The notes: generated by a model from the letters alone, not told the origin. Numbered from the stretch's first letter, positions 8,993 through 18,789 are shown. The stretch: 64,000 nt of DNA from Psychrobacter sp. JCM 18900 (GCF_904846625.1 NZ_CAJHBL010000002.1:585867-649866); one strand, 5' to 3'. A program made the numbers and translations.

Positions 8993-10981
8993 TTGTCTAT
9001 CAAGCACAATCTGACTCCCAGTCCTTCGCCTAATTTATTCCCTGTTATTACTAAGATGCCATTTATAGTCGCAATGCTATTACTGACTATGCTGTTGAGT
9101 ATTGCCTTGCCAAATAATGCCTATGCTGTCGAGGCTGGTGCGCTTGGAGTGGGTAATGACAGTAGTGGAGAGACAGTAAGTACGCCATTGCCTGATTCAT
9201 TCGGACGAGATACGCCGCGTCATACGGTACAAGGATTTATCAGTGCGTTGGGCGAAAATGATTATTTGCTGGCAAGTAATTATCTCAACTTATCAAAGTC
9301 CGATAACCCAACGACCGTTGTGCGACAGTTCAAACAGGCACTGGATGCAGGAGGGCGTTTTCAGCCGGATCTACAGATTAGCAATTCACCTGAGGGTAAT
9401 CTAACTGACCAACTGCCACCTAGCCAAGAAAATGTCGGTGTGATTAATATCGGGGAGCGAAGTGTTCCGCTATTGCTAGAAAGGGTGGTCTCAAAACAAA
9501 ACGAACAATATTGGCAATTCTCTAGCGATACACTGACCTCAGTACCAGAAGTGATAGAAAATACTGAGCCGACCTTGGTCTCTCGCTATACGGTTGATTC
9601 TTTAGATGGTAAAAAGCTTTTTGGCTATCAACTAGCTGATTTGGTCGCCGCGCTCACTATGATTGTGACCAGCTTTGTACTCACTTATGTCGCGGTATGG
9701 TTGCTGTACCATTTATTAAGGATTGTCTATCCGTACTTGCGTGGTACGCCATTGCCGTTACCTAATAAGGTAATATTGCCACTTTCTGTGGTCATTATGG
9801 CCCTGATACTATCCGAGGTGATGGTTTATGCAGGCGTATCGGTGACCCTGCGTGAGCCGGTCAATCGCTTTACGGATATCGCTTCTTGGTTAGCGCTGAC
9901 TTGGCTACTATTGCGAGTGATCGACGCGATATTTACCCGAGCGGTAAATCTAAGCTACAAGAAAAACTATACTGAGCGAGTCTCAATTTTGGGACTGCTG
10001 CGTAAGGTCGTCAAAGCGCTATTACTGATATTTGCAGTGATTGTTATTTTTGGCAATTTGGGTTTTGATTTGACCACTGGTATTGCCGCACTGGGTGTGG
10101 GTGGTTTGGCGTTGGCCCTTGGTGCGCAAAAGACGATTGAAAACTTAGTTGGTAGTGTCGTCGTCGTCGCAGATTCACCTGTGCGTATCGGTGACTATTG
10201 TAAGTTTGGTACTTACGAAGGCACAGTTATTGATATTGGTATTCGCTCATCGCGCGTACGAACCTTGTCGCGGACGATTGTTACGGTACCAAATGGTGAT
10301 TTTTCATCGATGCAGATCGAAAACTTTACCTCTCGCGATATGTTTCGTTTTTTCCATTACTTATATATTAAGCGTACCGCTGATCTTGACGTAATATTCA
10401 AAATGGTTAATGACTTGGATGAATTTATAAAAGAGCATGATTTGACCAATCAAGAATGGAATCAGGTCAATATTTTGGAGCTGCGCCAAGATTGCTATGT
10501 TATTCAGTTGCAAGCTTATGTGAATGCTATTGGTATCATTGAGTTCTATGACAAACAAAACGCTTTGTTTGTAGATATATTAAAGAAAGTCGCGAAATAT
10601 AAAGTAGAACATGCATTGCCGACTCAGCAGTTGATTGTTAATCAAGCTGAACTTGAACATCATGTGGGAAGCAGTACTGATGAATCAGCAGAAGGAAATG
10701 AATCAGATAACAGTAGTAACTCTGCTAGTAATGAAGTGTCTGATAACAAGGAAGTAAACACAAGCGTATACAGGAAAGATTACAACGACGATGGCGTTAA
10801 TCTTCGTAAAGATAGCGACAAGGCTAAAAATGATGCTGTAAGTCACCACAAATTCTCTATGGCGACCGTCAGCAGAAGTGGTGCGCTTAAGGCACTAAAG
10901 CATAAAAGTCATATGCTAAGAAAAAGCAAGTTTAAGCATACTAAAAACAAGTCTGGCTTTTCTATATGGAACCAGCCTTAA
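8993..10981 (+). CDS. MscS-family mechanosensitive channel
   Basis: A 662-aa inner-membrane protein. An N-terminal signal-like hydrophobic segment ends near NNAYA (residue 44), then comes a periplasmic domain to about 205. Several membrane spans follow (about 210-240, 255-280, 290-315, 340-365). The pore helix and beta domain carry the MscS signature IAALGVGGLALALGAQ, KTIENLVGS and RIGDYCKFGTYEGTV. Such channels open under membrane tension on osmotic downshift. The C-terminal 110 residues are unusual: an acidic Ser/Asn-rich stretch followed by a strongly basic Lys/His tail, probably disordered and cytoplasmic. The start is TTG at 8993, preceded by AAGAGG; the next in-frame ATG would cut into the signal sequence. 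Confidence 0.92.
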   Translation: MSIKHNLTPSPSPNLFPVITKMPFIVAMLLLTMLLSIALPNNAYAVEAGALGVGNDSSGETVSTPLPDSFGRDTPRHTVQGFISALGENDYLLASNYLNLSKSDNPTTVVRQFKQALDAGGRFQPDLQISNSPEGNLTDQLPPSQENVGVINIGERSVPLLLERVVSKQNEQYWQFSSDTLTSVPEVIENTEPTLVSRYTVDSLDGKKLFGYQLADLVAALTMIVTSFVLTYVAVWLLYHLLRIVYPYLRGTPLPLPNKVILPLSVVIMALILSEVMVYAGVSVTLREPVNRFTDIASWLALTWLLLRVIDAIFTRAVNLSYKKNYTERVSILGLLRKVVKALLLIFAVIVIFGNLGFDLTTGIAALGVGGLALALGAQKTIENLVGSVVVVADSPVRIGDYCKFGTYEGTVIDIGIRSSRVRTLSRTIVTVPNGDFSSMQIENFTSRDMFRFFHYLYIKRTADLDVIFKMVNDLDEFIKEHDLTNQEWNQVNILELRQDCYVIQLQAYVNAIGIIEFYDKQNALFVDILKKVAKYKVEHALPTQQLIVNQAELEHHVGSSTDESAEGNESDNSSNSASNEVSDNKEVNTSVYRKDYNDDGVNLRKDSDKAKNDAVSHHKFSMATVSRSGALKALKHKSHMLRKSKFKHTKNKSGFSIWNQP

Positions 10982-11041
10982 AAGAGACTCTTTGCTCACG
11001 AATGGTAGTGAATAACACTAGCTCAGTTTTTGCTCAATTAG

Positions 11042-11674
11042 TTATAAAGGTAGTGCGGTTTTATCACGTAATGAGCCGTAGTACGACCAAAGCAATAGAC
11101 TGGCAGCGCTGCGATAAGGTGACCAGTGCTGAGTTAGATCTTTAAGCTGCTTGGGTGTTGGGCGCTCTGCTAAACCTAACAACTCCATGGCTGCAACTTT
11201 AATGGCCAAATCATCGACAGCAAGTATGTCTGCACGTTTTAATGAAAATAATAAATACATCTCAGCTGTCCAACGCCCAATGCCTGTCACAGCTGTCAAA
11301 GTTGTTATGACTTCTTCATTTGGTAAGGTTTCCAATGCTGCAAAGTCTATATCATGATCCACTAAAGAGCGTACATAACGAGTTTTCTGCTTAGACAATC
11401 CTTGCGTCTTCAAACTATCGTCTGTCGCTTCACGTATAGCTTGCGGTGTGATCAATTCTGCATCAACCAGTCGTTTCCAAATGCTAGCAGCGGCAGCTAC
11501 TGATAACTGCTGACCAACCATCGCCCTCATTAATTGCTCAAAACCACCTGCGTTATGCCTAAGGTTAGGTGTGCCAACCTGCTTATGCACAGAAGCAAAC
11601 CTTGGTTCAAGTACGATCAACGCAGCAATCTGCCGTTCTAGTTCGTTGGTGTTTTCAATAGTCTGTATGCTCAT
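11042..11674 (-). CDS. DNA-3-methyladenine glycosylase II-like (AlkA/HhH-GPD family)
   Basis: A 210-aa base-excision repair glycosylase removing alkylated purines. The helix-hairpin-helix motif is VTGIGRWTAEMYLLF and the catalytic aspartate is in ILAVDDLAIK. MVGQQLSVAAAASIW is the conserved start of the HhH-GPD domain. It lacks the N-terminal domain of E. coli AlkA (282 aa), matching the shorter MagA/AlkA2-type enzymes. It stands alone, convergent with the MscS-type gene (60 bases between stop codons). Confidence 0.92.
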   Translation of the reverse strand: MSIQTIENTNELERQIAALIVLEPRFASVHKQVGTPNLRHNAGGFEQLMRAMVGQQLSVAAAASIWKRLVDAELITPQAIREATDDSLKTQGLSKQKTRYVRSLVDHDIDFAALETLPNEEVITTLTAVTGIGRWTAEMYLLFSLKRADILAVDDLAIKVAAMELLGLAERPTPKQLKDLTQHWSPYRSAASLLLWSYYGSLRDKTALPL

Positions 11675-11821
11675 AGTGATTTCGCTTTGCTAATTAGAAG
11701 GTGCTCAAGTCAATATATTAATAGAGGATGAGAAGCTAACATTAAATGGAATGTACATTAAAGAGAGCATTCATTAAAGGAAGCATTGTTGCAGTCTACG
11801 TCTAAACCATTAGTAAGTGAT

Positions 11822-11855
11822 AAAAAAAGGACTGCAAATAAGCAGTCCTTTTTAT
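11822..11855 (-). terminator. Terminator downstream of the Smr gene
   Basis: A 10-bp stem (AAAGGACTGC at 11826-11835 approximately, with GCAGTCCTTT) is flanked by an A run on one side and a T run on the other, so it could work in both directions. The gene that needs it is the minus-strand Smr/trp block, whose last stop codon is about 30 bases away. Confidence 0.8.
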
Positions 11856-11881
11856 GTAGTACCGTATAACTAACAGTAGAC

Positions 11882-12613
11882 CTATTCGCCGTCTGCTTTA
11901 GGTTTTTTAAGTAGTACTAGTACGGCACCGTTACCACCATCTTTTGGTGGCGCAGAGCAAAACGCCAGTACTTCTGGCAATTGACGCAACCAGCCATTGA
12001 TACAGGTTTTTAGAATCGCTTCACTACCTTTACCATGGACGATTTTTACCATAGTTTCGTTGTTCTGCTTGGCTTGGCTCAATAGTTGAGTCATCGCTTC
12101 GCGTGCTTCTTCTATCGTACAGCCATGGATATCTACCGCATCATACCAACGCAGCTTGCCTTTTTTGAGCTGATCAAAGATTTTATTTTGCAGTGTAGGC
12201 TGCTTATAAGACAAATAAGCTTCAGCAGCGACAGGGTTTAGTAGTGCTTGCATATCTGACAAGCCTGCGCCTAAATCACTGGCTTCACTACCTTGAGCCG
12301 CCGCACGTTTTGATAGTGTCGCTGCATCAGGTTTGCCTGCTCTAGTTGCACTGGCAGGTGAGCGAACATTTTTATCTTCTAGCTGATTGACACCATGCAT
12401 GGCTTGCATAAACAGAACTTTATCGTCATCGATATGTTCACTATCTAGCTGCTTAACTGTCTTTTTTACTTGTTTTTGAGTCGGTAGCGACACCGGATCA
12501 GTTGGCTTTTGATTCTCACCTTCAGGTGAGTTGGTATCACGGCCTTTGCTCAGCTGGCCTTTGAGTTCTTTGAGCTGATCTTGCATTTCTTTTGAAAACA
12601 GAGAGTTTGACAT
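11882..12613 (-). CDS. Smr-domain protein (SmrA/YdaL-like putative nuclease)
   Basis: A 243-aa protein. The C-terminal Smr domain (about 155-240) has the conserved VDIHGCTIEEAREAM, the VKIVHGKGSE motif and LRQLPEVLAFCSAPPKDGGNGAVLVLLKK. The N-terminal 150 residues are charged and low in complexity. Stand-alone Smr proteins of this kind are endonucleases acting on DNA nicks or on mRNA in stalled ribosomes; which applies here cannot be told from sequence. It follows trpC by about 110 bases on the same strand and may be read through from it. Confidence 0.9.
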   Translation of the reverse strand: MSNSLFSKEMQDQLKELKGQLSKGRDTNSPEGENQKPTDPVSLPTQKQVKKTVKQLDSEHIDDDKVLFMQAMHGVNQLEDKNVRSPASATRAGKPDAATLSKRAAAQGSEASDLGAGLSDMQALLNPVAAEAYLSYKQPTLQNKIFDQLKKGKLRWYDAVDIHGCTIEEAREAMTQLLSQAKQNNETMVKIVHGKGSEAILKTCINGWLRQLPEVLAFCSAPPKDGGNGAVLVLLKKPKADGE

Positions 12614-12721
12614 AAAAGTTAACGTATCGTTGATTGATGAATGGTTGATTGAACTATGTATATAGCGCAGACATTGTTCAAGCTATTGAGCATTTATTGA
12701 AGCATAAGTTATTGAGTTACT

Positions 12722-13591
12722 TTACCCGTCTGCTGCGACGCCCGCAAGTAAGGATTGTAACGCTTGTCCAGGATGATCAGTTTTCATAAATTGCTCACCG
12801 ATTAGAAAGTGCTGAATATCATTACTTAGCATGAGACAGATATCATCACTGCTATGAATACCACTCTCGGTCACGATAAGTGGTTTTTGTTCAGCGCTAT
12901 CAGTAGCGAGTGCGTCGTTTAAAATATTTTTCAGATCAAGCGTGGTTTGTAGGTCCACATCGAAGGTATTCAAATCACGGTTATTGATACCATAAATATT
13001 GTGCGCTGAGCTTGGCAACTGTAGCGCCCGCTTAAGCTCAGATTTAGTGTGCACTTCTATCAATACGTCCATACCAAGTTCAATACTGAGTGCATGTAGC
13101 TCTTGTACTTGGGCATCATCTAGGCAAGCCATAATGAGTAGGATGCAGTCAGCGCCCATTAGGTAAGATTGATAGATTTGATAGACATCAATCATAAAGT
13201 CTTTACGTAATATCGGTAAGCTTGAGGTATTAGCCGCTTGAATAAGGTAGCTGTCATCGCCTTGAAAGTAATCACGGTCGGTCAATACAGACAGACAACT
13301 AGCGCCCGCTTGCTCATACTGCTGCGCAAATAGAGCAGGGGTAAAGTTATGATTAATAATGCCTTTAGATGGTGAGGCTTTTTTAATCTCAGCAATGATA
13401 CCGATACCGTTTTCTTTAGTGCCAGCAGCACGTAGCGCCGCGGCAAAGCCTCGACGCGGTTTATCATCAGCTGCGACCTGTGCTTGCAAGTCCTCTAAAG
13501 ACAATGCTTCGCGAGCGGCTTTTACTTCTTCTACTTTGGTGGCGACAATACGCTGTAGCACTGATGGTATGTCTGAATTGGTTGTGGTCAT
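12722..13591 (-). CDS. trpC: Indole-3-glycerol phosphate synthase TrpC
   Basis: A 289-aa TIM-barrel enzyme converting carboxyphenylamino-deoxyribulose phosphate to indole-3-glycerol phosphate. Landmarks are the N-terminal VLQRIVATKVEEV, IAEIKKASPSKGII, SVLTDRDYFQGDDSYL, LRKDFMIDVYQIYQS, IYGINNRDLNTFDVDL and VTESGI. It is monofunctional, with no TrpF domain. It is the third tryptophan gene of a trpG-trpD-trpC row, 170 bases downstream of trpD. Confidence 0.98.
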   Translation of the reverse strand: MTTTNSDIPSVLQRIVATKVEEVKAAREALSLEDLQAQVAADDKPRRGFAAALRAAGTKENGIGIIAEIKKASPSKGIINHNFTPALFAQQYEQAGASCLSVLTDRDYFQGDDSYLIQAANTSSLPILRKDFMIDVYQIYQSYLMGADCILLIMACLDDAQVQELHALSIELGMDVLIEVHTKSELKRALQLPSSAHNIYGINNRDLNTFDVDLQTTLDLKNILNDALATDSAEQKPLIVTESGIHSSDDICLMLSNDIQHFLIGEQFMKTDHPGQALQSLLAGVAADG

Positions 13592-13761
13592 ACTGGTATC
13601 CGAATATCGTTAAATGTAAATACAGTCAGAGAACTATTAATAACTACTAAATGGCTACGGCATTGACCTTCTTAGATATACGACTTGTGCAATCTATGGT
13701 TGGCTGCCTGTTATCCTTTTTAAATTTCTTTGACTATAGACAGTATATAAATGCGTATAGA

Positions 13762-14883
13762 TTAACCTTGAGCGACTAGCTGTTGGGTATAGTTGGCTAA
13801 AGACTCAAGTTTGAGTAAAGCATCGCCATTTTGAATGATTTTCTGTGCTCGGCTAACACCATTAGGGTAGTTGCTGGCAAGTCCTGCGGTGTATATCGCG
13901 GCACCTGCATTTAGCGCAATCATGTCACGTGCTTTAAGTACGGCACGGTCATGAGTGTCGGCTCCAGATAGCGCAGCACGAATCAACTCAAGACTTTGTG
14001 CTGGAGAGTCGACATCGAGGCCAATAAGAGTTTGTGACTCGATACCCGCATCTTCTGGCATCATGTCATAGACTGATATCTCGCCATCTTTTAGCTCAGC
14101 GACTGTAGTCGAAGTCGCAAGACTGATTTCATCAAGACCATCTTTTGCGCCTACTACCATAACATGACGTGCGCCTAGGTTTTTCATCACCTTAGCAATC
14201 GGCTCACATAACTGCGCGGTAAACACACCGATGACTAAATTTGGCGTGCCAGCAGGGTTGGTCAATGGGCCTAAAATATTAAAGATGGTACGTGCCTTTA
14301 GCTCACGGCGTACAGGGTTGGCGTAACGCATGGCGCTGTGATGATTGGGTGCAAATAAAAACCCGATACCTTGGTTTTCAATACAGTCTTTTGCTTGCTC
14401 TGGAGTGAGCGCAAGACTGATACCTGCTTGCCCAAGTAAGTCTGAACTACCAGATTTGGTCGAGACGCCTCGATTACCGTGCTTGGCAACTTGTGCACCA
14501 GCTGCCGCAACAACCAACGCCGATGCAGTTGAGACATTGAACAAGTTAGCACCATCACCGCCAGTACCAACGATATCTACCAAGTAATCGCAGTTCTTTG
14601 GTTCAATGTTGGCGGCTAGTGCACGCATGGCGCTGGCTGATGCAGTAATCTCGTCAATGGATTCGCCCTTCATGCGCAGCCCCGTCAAGATAGCGCCCAT
14701 CATAGCGTCGCTGCATCTACCTTGCATGATAATCAGCATCACTTGATACATCTCATCAAAAGTTAAATCGATGTGTTGAAATATTCTACCCAAAGCTGTG
14801 GTTAACAGTTGATGCGTTTGCTCGTCAGACAATTTTGCAATACTCTCTGGCGTGTGTGTTTCTTCTGTTTTTGTCGTACTCAT
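13762..14883 (-). CDS. trpD: Anthranilate phosphoribosyltransferase TrpD
   Basis: A 373-aa enzyme joining anthranilate and PRPP. The PRPP-binding glycine loop VDIVGTGGDGANLFNVSTAS, AKHGNRGVSTKSGSSD and the anthranilate-site HHSAMRYANPVRREL are present. It carries an N-terminal extension of about 30 residues compared with the usual 340-345. It lies 98 bases downstream of trpG and upstream of trpC. The spacing is wide for a tight operon, but there is no terminator hairpin between the genes. Confidence 0.98.
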   Translation of the reverse strand: MSTTKTEETHTPESIAKLSDEQTHQLLTTALGRIFQHIDLTFDEMYQVMLIIMQGRCSDAMMGAILTGLRMKGESIDEITASASAMRALAANIEPKNCDYLVDIVGTGGDGANLFNVSTASALVVAAAGAQVAKHGNRGVSTKSGSSDLLGQAGISLALTPEQAKDCIENQGIGFLFAPNHHSAMRYANPVRRELKARTIFNILGPLTNPAGTPNLVIGVFTAQLCEPIAKVMKNLGARHVMVVGAKDGLDEISLATSTTVAELKDGEISVYDMMPEDAGIESQTLIGLDVDSPAQSLELIRAALSGADTHDRAVLKARDMIALNAGAAIYTAGLASNYPNGVSRAQKIIQNGDALLKLESLANYTQQLVAQG

Positions 14884-14981
14884 TATGGTCTCGCTTACTA
14901 TTATTTTTTATATGAATCTGTGTGAAATTTGGTATGGGCTTATGAAAGCAGTATTTTTTACCGACGTGCTTTTAGTCAAAT

Positions 14982-15605
14982 CTAGCCAACTTGTGGTAGC
15001 TCATCGGATGTCAGAGTAGCCAATCCGTGAGTTTGTAAAAAGTTATTGAGCAATTGGTAACCTGCTTCGCTCAATATCGACTCAGGATGAAACTGGACGC
15101 CTTCTACAGCAAACGCCTTATGGCGAATACCCATGATTTCCTCAATACTACCATCAGCATTCTGTGTCCATGCGGTGAGTTCAAGGCAGTCTGGTAGGCT
15201 TGTCTTATCAATGACGAGTGAATGATAGCGCGTAACCTGTGACGGGTTAGGTAATCCAGCAAACACACCTTGCTTGTTGTGATAGATAGCTGATAAGCGG
15301 CCATGCATGACTTCCCCAGCTTTGACCACTTGACCGCCAAAAGCTTGACCGATAGCTTGATGACCCAAGCAAATACCCAGTATAGGAATAATTCCTTTAA
15401 ATGTCTCAATGGCTTGCAGCGAAATACCCGCACGGTCAGGATCGCACGGACCTGGGCCAATCACAATGACATCAGGTGCAAGGGTTTTAATCTGCTCAAT
15501 GCTGACCTGATCATTACGCCAGACAGTGATGTCCTGCTTTAGCTCACCGAAGTACTGTACGATATTGTACGTAAAGCTATCGTAATTATCGATCATCAAA
15601 ATCAT
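14982..15605 (-). CDS. trpG: Anthranilate synthase glutamine amidotransferase subunit TrpG
   Basis: A 207-aa class I glutamine amidotransferase supplying ammonia to anthranilate synthase (TrpE) and possibly also to aminodeoxychorismate synthase. The catalytic cysteine is in [17 protein letters not shown] and the His/Glu pair in VQFHPESIL. The [18 protein letters not shown] start is typical. In bacteria with one such gene it can serve both TrpE and PabB; trpE is not in this window. It is the first gene of the trpG-trpD-trpC row. Confidence 0.95.
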   Translation of the reverse strand: MILMIDNYDSFTYNIVQYFGELKQDITVWRNDQVSIEQIKTLAPDVIVIGPGPCDPDRAGISLQAIETFKGIIPILGICLGHQAIGQAFGGQVVKAGEVMHGRLSAIYHNKQGVFAGLPNPSQVTRYHSLVIDKTSLPDCLELTAWTQNADGSIEEIMGIRHKAFAVEGVQFHPESILSEAGYQLLNNFLQTHGLATLTSDELPQVG

Positions 15606-15914
15606 TAAGGCTTCAACTTATCAGTTTCATTATATTTTTAACGTAAAATTGGTTGTCACTGTTATCGAGTCACTTGATTATCAAAGACAAGCAGCTATGA
15701 CTATAACAGAGGGGGTTATTGCGCGCGGTTATCTTACCACTATTTTGTTTTCTATCAAATGTAAGGTATAGGCTATCTAAGTAAGCACCAAGTAAAAACA
15801 CATTTTTTATTATTATGTCGATAACTAGGATAGTTTGCCCAGAGACAATGTTATAAATTCAGATATTAACATTGCACCAGAAAGTAGCATTGCAAGAATT
15901 CACATACTTGTATT

Positions 15915-15964
15915 TGCACCAATTAAGTGCCTTTGGTTCTCAACTGGTGCTCTGATTAAGTGCT
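15915..15964 (+). promoter_or_regulatory. Two NtrC-like enhancer sites upstream of glnA
   Basis: TGCACCAATTAAGTGCC (15915-15931) closely matches the dyad of enterobacterial NtrC sites such as TGCACCAACATGGTGCT. A second, weaker 17-mer, TGCTCTGATTAAGTGCT (15948-15964), starts exactly 33 bases later, three helical turns away on the same DNA face. They lie about 125-170 bases upstream of the sigma-54 promoter, the usual place for enhancer-bound activators. Confidence 0.65.
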
Positions 15965-16086
15965 ATTCTAAAACCGAACTAGATGAGAATTAATTAATAT
16001 ATAACGATATTAATCGTATAAATCACTGTAAATATTGATAATTAAATTTATCTATAACTATATCTGTTATCAGAGTGTCAATACAT

Positions 16087-16102
16087 TGGCATAGCCTTTG
16101 CA
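16087..16102 (+). promoter_or_regulatory. Sigma-54 (RpoN) promoter of glnA
   Basis: TGGCATAGCCTTTGCA has GG at 16088-16089 and GC at 16100-16101 with exactly ten bases between, as the -24/-12 consensus TGGCACG-N4-TTGC requires. The predicted transcription start is near 16113, giving a leader of about 320 bases before the glnA ATG. Together with the NtrC-like sites upstream this predicts induction under nitrogen limitation. Confidence 0.8.
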
Positions 16103-16433
16103 TTATTGCTGTTATGATTATTTTTAAAGCCAAAAAATTGGTCTAAAAATAATTATTAACAAGAGCCCGAAGAGTTCAGCATTATGAGTTGTATATTGCT
16201 AGAATGTCGTTAGGATTGAATTGGCGTATATTAGACCATGTGCACAAATATTGGTCTGATCGAATAAACGCTTTAGATGAGCATCTTGACTAATACGCAA
16301 AATAGTGCTGATAATAAGCATAATATCGAATGCGCTGTTTTAGTATTGAGAGCACATCTGACATTCTTGGACAAGAACATCATATTAATAATTTTAAATC
16401 GCAATTACGTGATCAACACAACGGAGACTATTC

Positions 16434-17843
16434 ATGTCGAATAAACTATTAGATCTTATCCAATCCTCTAATGCTAAATGGGTTGATTTTCGCTTTACTG
16501 ATACACGCGGCAAAGAGCAGCACATCAGCTTCCCAGCGCATACCGTTGATGAAGATGTCATGGAAGATGGCAAAATGTTTGATGGCTCATCAATCGCTGG
16601 TTGGAAAGGTATCGAAGCGTCAGATATGATCTTGCGTCCTGATCCAGAAACTGCTTTTGTTGACCCGTTCTTTGACGCGGTGACTGTGGTAGTGACTTGC
16701 GATATCATCGAGCCATCAACGCTACAAGGTTATGACCGTGACCCACGTTCTATCGCACGTCGCGCTGAAGAGTATTTAAAGTCTACTGGTATCGGTGATA
16801 CTGCTTACTTCGGTCCAGAGCCTGAGTTCTTTGTATTTGACGATGTTAAATGGTCAGTCGATATGTCTGGCGTTAGTCATAAAATCACGGCTGAAGAAGC
16901 AGCATGGTCGACTAACGAGACTTACGAGTGGGGCAACATGGCGCATCGCCCACGTGTGAAAGGCGGCTATTTCCCAGTACCACCAATCGATAGCTCACAT
17001 GATATGCGTGCTGTTATGTGTGAACGCATCGAAGAAATCGTTGGTGAAGGTTCGGTTGAAGTTCATCACCATGAGGTTGCTTCTTGCCAGTCTGAGATTG
17101 GTGTTGCATTCAACACAATGGTACGTAAAGCGGATGAAGTTCAGCAATTGAAATATGTTGTTCATAACGTTGCGCATCAGTTTGGTAAAACAGCGACCTT
17201 TATGCCTAAGCCAATCGTTGGTGATAACGGTTCAGGTATGCACGTACATATGTCAATCTCAAAAGACGGCGTAAACACATTCTCTGGTGATGAGTATGCT
17301 GGTCTATCTGAAACAGCATTGTATTTCATTGGAGGTATTATCAAGCATGCTCGTGCGTTGAATGCGATTACCAACCCATCAACGAACAGCTATAAGCGCC
17401 TAGTTCCTCATTATGAAGCGCCTATTAAACTTGCTTATTCAGCATCTAACCGTTCAGCATCTATTCGTATTCCACACGTAAGTAGCCCGAAAGCGGTACG
17501 TGTAGAAGCCCGTTTCCCTGATCCAACGGCTAACCCATACTTAGCGTTTGCTGCACTATTGATGGCTGGCCTTGACGGTATCCAAAACAAAATGCATCCA
17601 GGTGAAGCTGCTGATAAAAACTTGTATGACTTGCCACCAGAAGAAGAAGCACAAATCCCAACGGTTGCAGAGAGCTTAGACGTTGCATTGCAAGCACTGC
17701 GTGACGATCATGACTTCTTATTAAAAGGCGATGTATTCACTGAAGACATGCTAGAAGCGTTTATCGCTTTGAAAGAAGAAGAAGTACAACGTCTGAACGT
17801 AACTGTACATCCTGTTGAATTTGACATGTACTACAGCTGCTAA
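16434..17843 (+). CDS. glnA: Glutamine synthetase type I GlnA
   Basis: A 469-aa dodecameric GSI-beta enzyme making glutamine from glutamate, ammonia and ATP. Landmarks are [52 protein letters not shown], the ATP site [14 protein letters not shown] and [17 protein letters not shown]. The adenylylation loop NLYDLPPEE (tyrosine near residue 397) is intact, so GlnE-type covalent control is expected. The start ATG has GGAG seven bases upstream. It is driven by a sigma-54 promoter with NtrC-like enhancers and ends in a strong terminator. Confidence 0.99.
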   Translation: MSNKLLDLIQSSNAKWVDFRFTDTRGKEQHISFPAHTVDEDVMEDGKMFDGSSIAGWKGIEASDMILRPDPETAFVDPFFDAVTVVVTCDIIEPSTLQGYDRDPRSIARRAEEYLKSTGIGDTAYFGPEPEFFVFDDVKWSVDMSGVSHKITAEEAAWSTNETYEWGNMAHRPRVKGGYFPVPPIDSSHDMRAVMCERIEEIVGEGSVEVHHHEVASCQSEIGVAFNTMVRKADEVQQLKYVVHNVAHQFGKTATFMPKPIVGDNGSGMHVHMSISKDGVNTFSGDEYAGLSETALYFIGGIIKHARALNAITNPSTNSYKRLVPHYEAPIKLAYSASNRSASIRIPHVSSPKAVRVEARFPDPTANPYLAFAALLMAGLDGIQNKMHPGEAADKNLYDLPPEEEAQIPTVAESLDVALQALRDDHDFLLKGDVFTEDMLEAFIALKEEEVQRLNVTVHPVEFDMYYSC

Positions 17844-17875
17844 TTAGTCGCTAAAGCACTCAGTTATTTTGAGTC

Positions 17876-17912
17876 AAAAAAACCAGCTAAGTTATTCTTA
17901 GCTGGTTTTTTT
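17876..17912 (+). terminator. Rho-independent terminator of glnA
   Basis: An 11-bp stem (AACCAGCTAAG at 17881-17891 with CTTAGCTGGTT at 17898-17908), an A run before and a T run after. It lies about 35 bases past the glnA stop. Confidence 0.9.
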
Positions 17913-18045
17913 ATGCGTATCAATAAAGTATATCAGTCCAATTGCTGAATTTTCTTTGAAATCGCTACTGATTTCATGTCAAAACTCACGCATAATAGTT
18001 TTATAAAATTATATTAATAGTAGACACTATCTAGGTTGACGGATT

Positions 18046-18789
18046 ATGACTTTATTAGCAAAACCGAGTTTTTTAAAGGGTAAGATAAGAGTTGGGTTAT
18101 GGACTATGGTTGCTCTCGCTAGTCTTTGTGCACCTCTCACGAATGCTGCGCCTATTTACAAAGTGGTCGATGAGCAAACCGGTCAAGTCACCTTTACTGA
18201 CCGTCCACAGGATTATGAGCAGCAAGCTGGCAAACAAATCAATCAAATGGCTATTACGACAGGTAATGAGACGAGCAGGTCAACTAATCTGAATACGACA
18301 ACCAATTCTAATACAAGTCGCCAATCATCAAATGCGTCGCAGACAGCGACTACTACCGAGTCGCCTGCGATAAATACTAAGGTTGCCACGCCAGTAAACT
18401 ATCAATTAGTCATTACTGAACCTAGCGAAGAGAGAGCCTATCGTCGTCCAGTACAGAATATCGATGTCAATGTGCAAATTAAGCCTGCGTTACAGGCAGG
18501 TGATAGCGCTCGTATTTATTTTGATGACAAAGAGGTTGCACAAGGTTTGAGCGCATCTATTGCTACTGTTGATGTTTTGCCAGGTGCTCATACAATCAAG
18601 GCGGTTGTACAAAGCGAAACTGGCCAAACACTTGAGCAAATCATACGTACCGTATATGTGATTCAAAACACGACCACATTGCAAGACAACAAAAGAAAGG
18701 CAGCGCAGCTGTTGGCTTATCAAAAGCTCGCTTGGTATCAAAAATTGATGCTAAAGCTGCGTCAACAGGAAGTTGCTCAGTCACAATGA
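18046..18789 (+). CDS. DUF4124-domain exported protein
   Basis: A 247-aa protein with a signal peptide (hydrophobic VGLWTMVALASLCAPLTNA, cleavage about residue 35). A DUF4124 domain starts at IYKVVDEQTGQVTFTDRP. A Thr/Asn/Ser-rich linker spans about 80-120, then comes a beta-rich domain (VNYQLVITEPSEERAYRRPVQNIDVNVQIKPAL, split here only for description) resembling an Ig-like fold, and a basic C-terminal helix. In pseudomonads a DUF4124 gene sits directly between glnA and ntrBC; here the same neighbour follows glnA but ntrBC does not. Function is unknown, probably periplasmic. Confidence 0.85.
   Translation: MTLLAKPSFLKGKIRVGLWTMVALASLCAPLTNAAPIYKVVDEQTGQVTFTDRPQDYEQQAGKQINQMAITTGNETSRSTNLNTTTNSNTSRQSSNASQTATTTESPAINTKVATPVNYQLVITEPSEERAYRRPVQNIDVNVQIKPALQAGDSARIYFDDKEVAQGLSASIATVDVLPGAHTIKAVVQSETGQTLEQIIRTVYVIQNTTTLQDNKRKAAQLLAYQKLAWYQKLMLKLRQQEVAQSQ

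Larger units (their letters stand above)
15606..16433. other. Long control region between trpG and glnA
   Basis: About 830 AT-rich bases with no supported gene. The half next to glnA carries two NtrC-like sites (15915-15931, 15948-15964), a sigma-54 promoter (16087-16102) and a stem-loop at the start of the predicted glnA leader (16117-16153). The half next to trpG must contain the trp promoter, but I could not identify an attenuator or leader peptide there. Confidence 0.6.
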
